Positions 58,770 through 64,000 of a stretch of DNA of 64,000 bases are shown in pieces (within the stretch, counting starts at the first letter, position 1; every line of letters starts with the position of its first letter). The stretch comes from Lenzites betulinus (taxonomy: Eukaryota > Basidiomycota > Agaricomycetes > Polyporales > Polyporaceae). The notes beneath the pieces are model-generated. The model was given only the letters and a program-made list of their open reading frames with translations, was not told the origin of the DNA and searched no databases. The DNA is taken from NCBI GenBank assembly GCA_022264855.1, contig JABYQU010000023.1:372001-436000 (forward strand), written 5' to 3'. The position numbers were made by a program, and so were the translations under genes.

Positions 58770-60075
58770 CGGGTCAATTGTTATCGATGTTATACATGAT
58801 ATATGACGAAATCGGAGCTTTCAAGCTTCAAGTACAACTCGGGCCCTCGAACTCGATACAATACTACGGTGAGCTCATTTCGGCGCATGTTGGTTTCCCC
58901 ACCTGCGCGACGAGGACGACGCGCAGGCGGGTACTTATCCCGAGGGCCACGGAAAGGCCTGCGCCAGGAGCCGAGCAAAACCATATGCTTGACACCTTTC
59001 CTCGGGGAATTTGAGGCACGCGGCTTGAGGCACACGCTAGGAGAGATGCAAGTTAGTAGTGCTAGTGACAAGGGAACATACGTGTTGAGTTTGGTTCGTG
59101 GTTGTGATCATAAGTTGGGGCGATATTGGATGAATGTGGGAGGCATATTGGATGGCGCTGGGAAGCGCGACGAGCTAGAGCACGTATCGAGATCAGCACG
59201 GCTAACAAGAGGGCCTGGAAGGAGGGAACTCACCGATGATCTCCCAGCGGTCCGCAGGGTTCAACGCCACAGGTGGCGCCCTCAGGCCCACTTCTCGCCC
59301 TCTGCCCGCGGTCGAGGCAGACGACTCCCCCCGATAATAACGCCACTATGGCTGGATACATGGTAGACCATGCCGCTTCTCGCCCAGTGCCCGGATGGTG
59401 GGCAGTGGACTCCCCCCGGATAAAAAAAGAATAGAGAATATAAACCACTTCACACATGGTTCGCGCCATGCCGCTTCTCGCCCTCCCCCCAAAGAGCCGC
59501 CTATCTTCCCGCCCCCGGCCCGTATAGAGCTCTCGAGGACTCCCCCCAAACGACCACCACGACGCCGTCCGCCCTGCCCACGAATACGCGGGGCTTACAG
59601 GGCCACCCCAGTGATGTATGGCGAGAGAAGGGACGTACCTTGTCGTGCGGAGGGCGACAGTATGAGCCGGCCCTCCGCGTCGCGTGAGGATGTTGAGGTG
59701 GTCCTGGCACCGAGAGTAGTCGGATAGTGGCGTCGCTGAAGGAGTGGTCAGAGGTGGCGTCGGGGCGACGAGCGAGATGAGACGTACGATGTATGCCAGG
59801 ACCGTCGCTGCCCGCCGCCCTCGGAGATGAGGGCGCGGGCCTGGGTTGTTGGTCGACCGTGAAGGTCGACACAACGCAACACGACGAGCTATGAGTGGTG
59901 GCGCAGAGACGAAGAGTGTTAGCGCGACGCCCCCACTCGAAGTGTGGCGTAGAGGACATACCAGTCAGCCCCTTCCGAGGGCTACGCGCACCGCTGCGGC
60001 AGTGCGCGCACCTGGATGCCTCGGGGGGTCTGAGGCTTGCGTCGATGGTGGGTGTTCTGATGAAAGAGAGGGAGG
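58770..60075 (-). ncRNA. Spliced, ATG-poor transcription unit (right copy)
   Basis: Mirror of 7505-8810. Intron signals are kept even where bases changed (first donor GTATGT here, GTACGT on the left; same CTAAC branch and CATAG). The hairpin motif is present as copies at 59291-59332, 59376-59417 and 59505-59547, plus a remnant at 59474-59490 that has lost its hairpin. Copy 59505-59547 has CGGGAAG for CGAGAAG. An antisense 187-codon ORF (58803-59366) is open here but has a stop in the left arm, arguing against its being a real protein. Confidence 0.42.
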
Positions 60076-60089
60076 GCGCGAGGTCGAGG

Positions 60090-60096
60090 TTATATA
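60090..60096 (-). promoter_or_regulatory. TATA box of the spliced transcript (right)
   Basis: TATATAA on the minus strand, followed by the same pyrimidine block and a start region similar to the left arm. Replaces TATAAAG of the left copy. Confidence 0.6.
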
Positions 60097-60810
60097 CGCC
60101 TGGGGGTTGACTTTCCAGCGGAGCCGAAATACGGCTGACGGGAGCCCGGACGCGAACAGAACAAGGATACGCATGCTTCAGGCAGGAGCGGAACATGCTT
60201 CAGGCAGGAGCGGAACAGGCGGCAGGCCTCGCGCCGTGCTCCGTGTTCTCGTTTGTGCTGACTTCGAATGAATGGGAACATCGATGGCCTGGGGCGCTGT
60301 ACCGCCGTGCCCGCGGGGAGCCCTTCTCGCGTCGTGAGCAGCGGGCGTAGTCGGGTGACAGTGCTCGCCGCGATGGCAGGGCAGATAATCAAGGATCCAA
60401 ATATCGTTTGCGCGGGCAGGCGATGTTCTGGGAGTAGGCCTAGTCCGCTACAGGCAACTGCTGGTTTGAAAAACAACAGGCAGTGCCTCTCGTTGGCTCG
60501 GAGTCGGAATATGTTGTATAGATCCCGAACACAGAAGCACTGGAAGCACGCGGTAAGGGCCTGTTGCCCTGCCATCGGTGCGCTGACGCCACCTCCGTGT
60601 CAGCGTCGGGAGACACGAGCCGTGCTAATTCACTCACCTTGCCAGTACCGAATCCACAAGCGGACATACCCAGATGCAGGAACGGAGTAGAGGTAGCGTG
60701 CCAGAGCGGAGGGACAATTGCACACTGAGCCAAGGAGACAGCTTCCAAATGCATAACTTAATCAAGATCGCTAGATGTATCCAAACCGTCCGGGTCCAGT
60801 CCAGGTCCTA
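60097..60810. other. Conserved upstream region of the spliced transcript (right)
   Basis: Mirror of 6760-7468, including the 23-bp tandem duplication (about 60174-60220). It is also the 3' flank of the peptidase gene, so the two units are tail-to-head on the same strand. Confidence 0.45.
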
Positions 60811-63800
60811 TTACCAACTGCGCCGCTTCCCGCCCTTCCCCCACTTCTCGAGCAAGAACTCCGTCATGAACTCGTACAGCTCCCTATTCGCGCCCCTCCG
60901 GTATATGCTGTGGTCGCTGTAATCGGAAACGGCCCATCAGCCCCTGCTATCACACCGGCGAAGCAGAGGCGCAGACGCACCTGTCCGTGAACATGCGGAA
61001 GCGGAACCCGCGCACGCGCTCTGCGGTGAGCATGTCGAGCAGGTGCGCCGAGTTCGCGTAGTGCACGTTGTCGTCCCCGCTCCCGTGCGCGAGCAGGAAG
61101 TCCGCATTGTGGAAGCCGGTGACGTTCGAGATCGACGCGGTCACGTACCCGTCGGGGTTCACCGCGGGCAGGTTCATGTAACGCTCGGTGTAGATGGAGT
61201 CTGTGGGTGCGTGGCGTCAGTTATGCTGGTGAGGGACGGGTGGCGTGAAGGCAAGGGCGTACCGTAGAGCCGCCAGCTGGTAACGGGCTGCGTAGAGCAT
61301 GTGAGTGGCGTCGCACGACGTAGCTGGGAACATCACTTACCGCAACTGCCATAGCTAGCGAATGCACGCCCGCATCAGCCTCGATGACCTTCGAGCTCAT
61401 GAAGCCCCCATACGACTACAAAGATTGTTAGCCTTTCGCCAACCGCCCCCAAGGCTAGAGAGCGTACCCATCCCCAGATCCCGATCCGCTTCGGGTCCAC
61501 GTAGGTCTTCGTGGCCCAGATCTTTGCCGCGTTCACCTGGTCCACGGTCTCCCACCGTCCCAAGTTGTTCTTGACCGGATTCCGGAGCGCGCGCCCGCGG
61601 AAGCCGGTGCCGCGGCCGTCGACCACGACGACGATGTACTGCAGCTCGGAGACGACGTACGCATGCCAGTCTTGCCCGTACCGCACGTCGACCATTTGTG
61701 ACCCGGGCCCGCCGTACACGCGGAAGAGCACGGGGTACTTCGTGCGCCCGGAGTCGTCCATCCGCGGAGGGCGCATCTCGAGAACGTTCAACTCTGGCGG
61801 GAACGTGAGTGGTGGCAGTGGAGGGCGGAAAGGAAAGACGTACCGTAGCCGTCGCTCTCGATCGTCGAGTGTGTGACGATGGGCAGCTCGTACTGCGACA
61901 ACGTCTCGTTCACCTGCGGGTTCTCCGTCAAGACGTAATCGAATTCTTTGCGAATCATGTCAGTTTCATCCCTGCTCCGCGAAAGGGAGAGACCTACCAT
62001 CGTCACCAGCATGCACTATCCGCTGCCATGGCGCATGGGGACCCTTGTAGCTGAGGAGATAGAACGCGCCCTGGGGCGAGAAAACGGCGTCGTAAAACGC
62101 TGGGCTAGACGTGTCCGTCAGAGCCGACATCTTCACCTCCACGTTTTCCCCCGCCAGTTTTGGGAGCGGAACCGAGTAGATGTGACGCTGAATAGAGGAT
62201 GGATTTGCGGCCTGGAAGTAGACGAGCCCCTTGCTAGGATCGACGGCGAGGATCCCGGAGGTGACTTCCCACGGGCCTGAAGTGAGGAAGTGCGGGGTGC
62301 TGGAGTCTGCTGGGCTGAAAAGTGCTATGTGGTTGTAGCCCTCGGGTGTGGGCACGATGTCGAGGTAGGCTGGCACGCCGTCAGGCGAAAGGGCTGGAGG
62401 AAGCGGGTATATGGCTTGTTTCTGATGGCGAGGGGTAAATTAAAGTGAAGTGTATGTAACGGCGAGGGAGCTGCGTACCGCGTCGATCCATCCGTCGTCG
62501 CCATGCTCGCCGTCTCTGCCTAGTTTGCGAACTACTTTACCGACGTTGGCGGGCTCCTTGCTGAGGTCGAAATACACGACAGTGCCGTTCTCTGCCGCAC
62601 GCGTCACCTCGCGCACGAGCAGCGCGCTTTCGCTCACCCAAGCGATTTCTGAAATGATGCTGTCGTCGGCCGCTTGCCGTCCATCCCAGAGCAACTCCAG
62701 TGTCGCTCCGCTTGCAGCTTCTGTCCGGTTCGCACCACTGCCAAGCTCGAGCATCGCGTCCAGATACTCTGTCAGTTGGAACACGTGCACGGAGACCAGC
62801 GGGTTGTTGTATCCTGGCTTTGGATACTTCATAACGACGTGGCCCGGGTAGGGCACGACAGCGTGTGGGTCGTCAGTCGGGTTGTAGACTGGGAAGGTAT
62901 ATTCGTCCACGGCGGTCTCGTCGAAACTGAGGAAAGCGAGCTTAGACGCGTCGGGCGCCCACCAGAGTGCATATTCGTCCGAGAACACTTCTTCCTCGTA
63001 CACCCAGTCGGGCACTCCGTGGAAAAGAGAAGCATTGCCCGAGGTGGTGACCCGGATGGGAGAAGCAGTATCACTGCCCGACTGTGAGTTCGCTGGGCTT
63101 TGTGGTGTGTACTGCACTTACGATGCAGATGGGACAACGTAAAGATCGTTGTCTTGGACGAACGCGATAGATTCGCCAGTCGGGGACCATGCTGCATAAG
63201 CTGTTATTGGCGGGTTGCTGGGAGACGTCAATGGCCATGTCCTCTTGGTGGCGAATTCGTGTACATAGTAGTTGCCGAAACTTGAGTGTCGCCATTGCTG
63301 TATCCAGTATATTAGCAAGTCACAAGGGGGTGGCTCGTACATATAATGACCTTCTTATAGTCAGCTTTCACAAGCAGATATTTCATGTCCGACGATAGCT
63401 GCCAGTTGGTCCATATAAGTATACTTCCGTGCTCCTATCACCGAACAATTTAACGAAGTATCACAATGGGCGTGAGCATCAATCTTACGTCTCTCAAATC
63501 GGTCAGAGTCACCAGTTCCCTGGTAGTGTTTGACTTGAGGTCCACAAGGGATATAGCACTTCCTTGCACGGCCGCGAAGACGCCATCTCCAGCTACGAAA
63601 GGATGAGGAGCTGTCCTATTCGGACATGGCGTGGTTCATACCTTCGGGCACCCAATGTACGCTCTTGCTTTGGGCAGAGAATGTGCCGTTGAAGATATGG
63701 TCCAAAGTAATGTGTTGTACACCCTGCTGTATCCGGAAAGCGGTGCCGGTATATGACCTTGCGGCGAATATACCGATAATGATAGCGACAGACACTAGCG

Positions 63801-64000
63801 AGGCGAGAGCGACGACGAGATATCTGACTGAAGCTGGCCGCTTCTTCTCCGCACATTCAGCGACATCCGGGAACTCTTAAGTCACTCGCACGTACTTTCC
63901 GGCTTCCCACCACAAGATCGCCTTCAGCTTCGATCATGTCGCCCGAACGCCCTTGTTCCTTTTCCAGGAAAGCGTCGGACTCATCATCCGAGCTTGGGGG
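60811..64000 (-). CDS. Dipeptidyl aminopeptidase, S9B family (5' end outside window)
   Basis: Many-exon gene running off the right edge; the start codon is not in the window. Near the edge is an acidic cytoplasmic stretch (SDDESDAFLEKEQG), then one hydrophobic span (VRYLVVALASLVSVAIIIG), as in type II membrane DPAP B of the vacuole. A beta-propeller region follows (VYEEEVFSDEYALWW, WAPDASKLAFLSFDETAVDE, ELLWDGR). The catalytic domain has the nucleophile in GIWGW|SYGGF, split by an intron, the Asp in HGSGDDNVHY and the His in the last exon (DHSIYRRG). It ends KWGKGGKRRSW, stop 60811-60813. Removes N-terminal dipeptides, typically after Pro or Ala. Source of the fragment at 6375-6759. Confidence 0.95.

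Larger units (their letters stand above)
54066..61180. repeat. Right arm of a ~7.1 kb inverted duplication
   Basis: Mirror copy of 6375-13533, in reverse orientation, about 40.5 kb away. It is probably the source arm, because its outer end runs on into a complete-looking peptidase gene whereas the left arm stops inside a decayed fragment. Small indels distinguish the arms (for example one fewer C at 55811-55815, loss of a 24-nt hairpin near 59481, one extra codon in F-box exon 4). Confidence 0.93.

Noticed and set aside
58803..59366. 187-codon ORF antisense to the spliced transcript (right arm)
   Set aside because: The left counterpart has an in-frame stop, and the ORF runs across sequences that are clear introns on the other strand.

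Overview
The window looks like nuclear DNA of a filamentous basidiomycete, probably an Agaricomycete; a polypore-type genome is a guess. The signs are many short introns (about 45-75 nt) with CTAAC/CTGAC-like branch sites, high GC, and families typical of that group: DUF6533 membrane protein, MYND protein, F-box paralogues, basidiomycete-type Zn2Cys6 regulators. No tRNA, rRNA or CRISPR array was recognised.

Layout. 1-6.25 kb: a strongly strand-skewed, pyrimidine-rich, decayed tract with a broken gag-like zinc-knuckle ORF on the minus strand, probably an old mobile element. 6.4-13.5 kb and 54.1-61.2 kb: two arms of a ~7.1 kb inverted duplication. In inside-to-outside order each arm holds a Methyltransf_16-type methyltransferase, an F-box/C2H2 gene, a spliced and ATG-poor transcription unit with four (left) or three and a remnant (right) copies of a ~43-nt hairpin/G-run motif, and the 3' end of a dipeptidyl aminopeptidase gene. 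That last gene is intact on the right, apart from running off the window, and a decayed fragment on the left. 13.5-54.1 kb: a single-copy core of about 40.5 kb.

The core holds, in order: a MYND protein with an in-frame TAG, a DUF6533 membrane protein, a Zn2Cys6 regulator, a dienelactone-hydrolase-like enzyme, a second paralogous Zn2Cys6 regulator, a ~6 kb gene-poor stretch, casein kinase 2 alpha diverging from a glycolipid-transfer-protein gene, a protein with four CCHC finger modules, a second ~2.6 kb gene-poor stretch, a deleted F-box relic, HUA1-like and VPS28 genes in tandem, and a diverged intact F-box gene.

How genes relate. CK2 alpha, GLTP, VPS28, HUA1-like and DPAP are housekeeping genes. 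The two regulators are paralogues that bracket the hydrolase. The F-box family has four members here (two in the arms, one intact in the core, one relic) and shares unusual GC-AG introns. VPS28 (ESCRT-I) and HUA1-like (PPxY and J-type zinc fingers) both relate to ubiquitin-dependent sorting. The most original signals are the inverted duplication with its uneven divergence and the repeated hairpin/G-run motif inside a conserved spliced transcript. Exon coordinates were read by eye from splice signals, frame continuity and paralogue comparison; no search or folding program was run.
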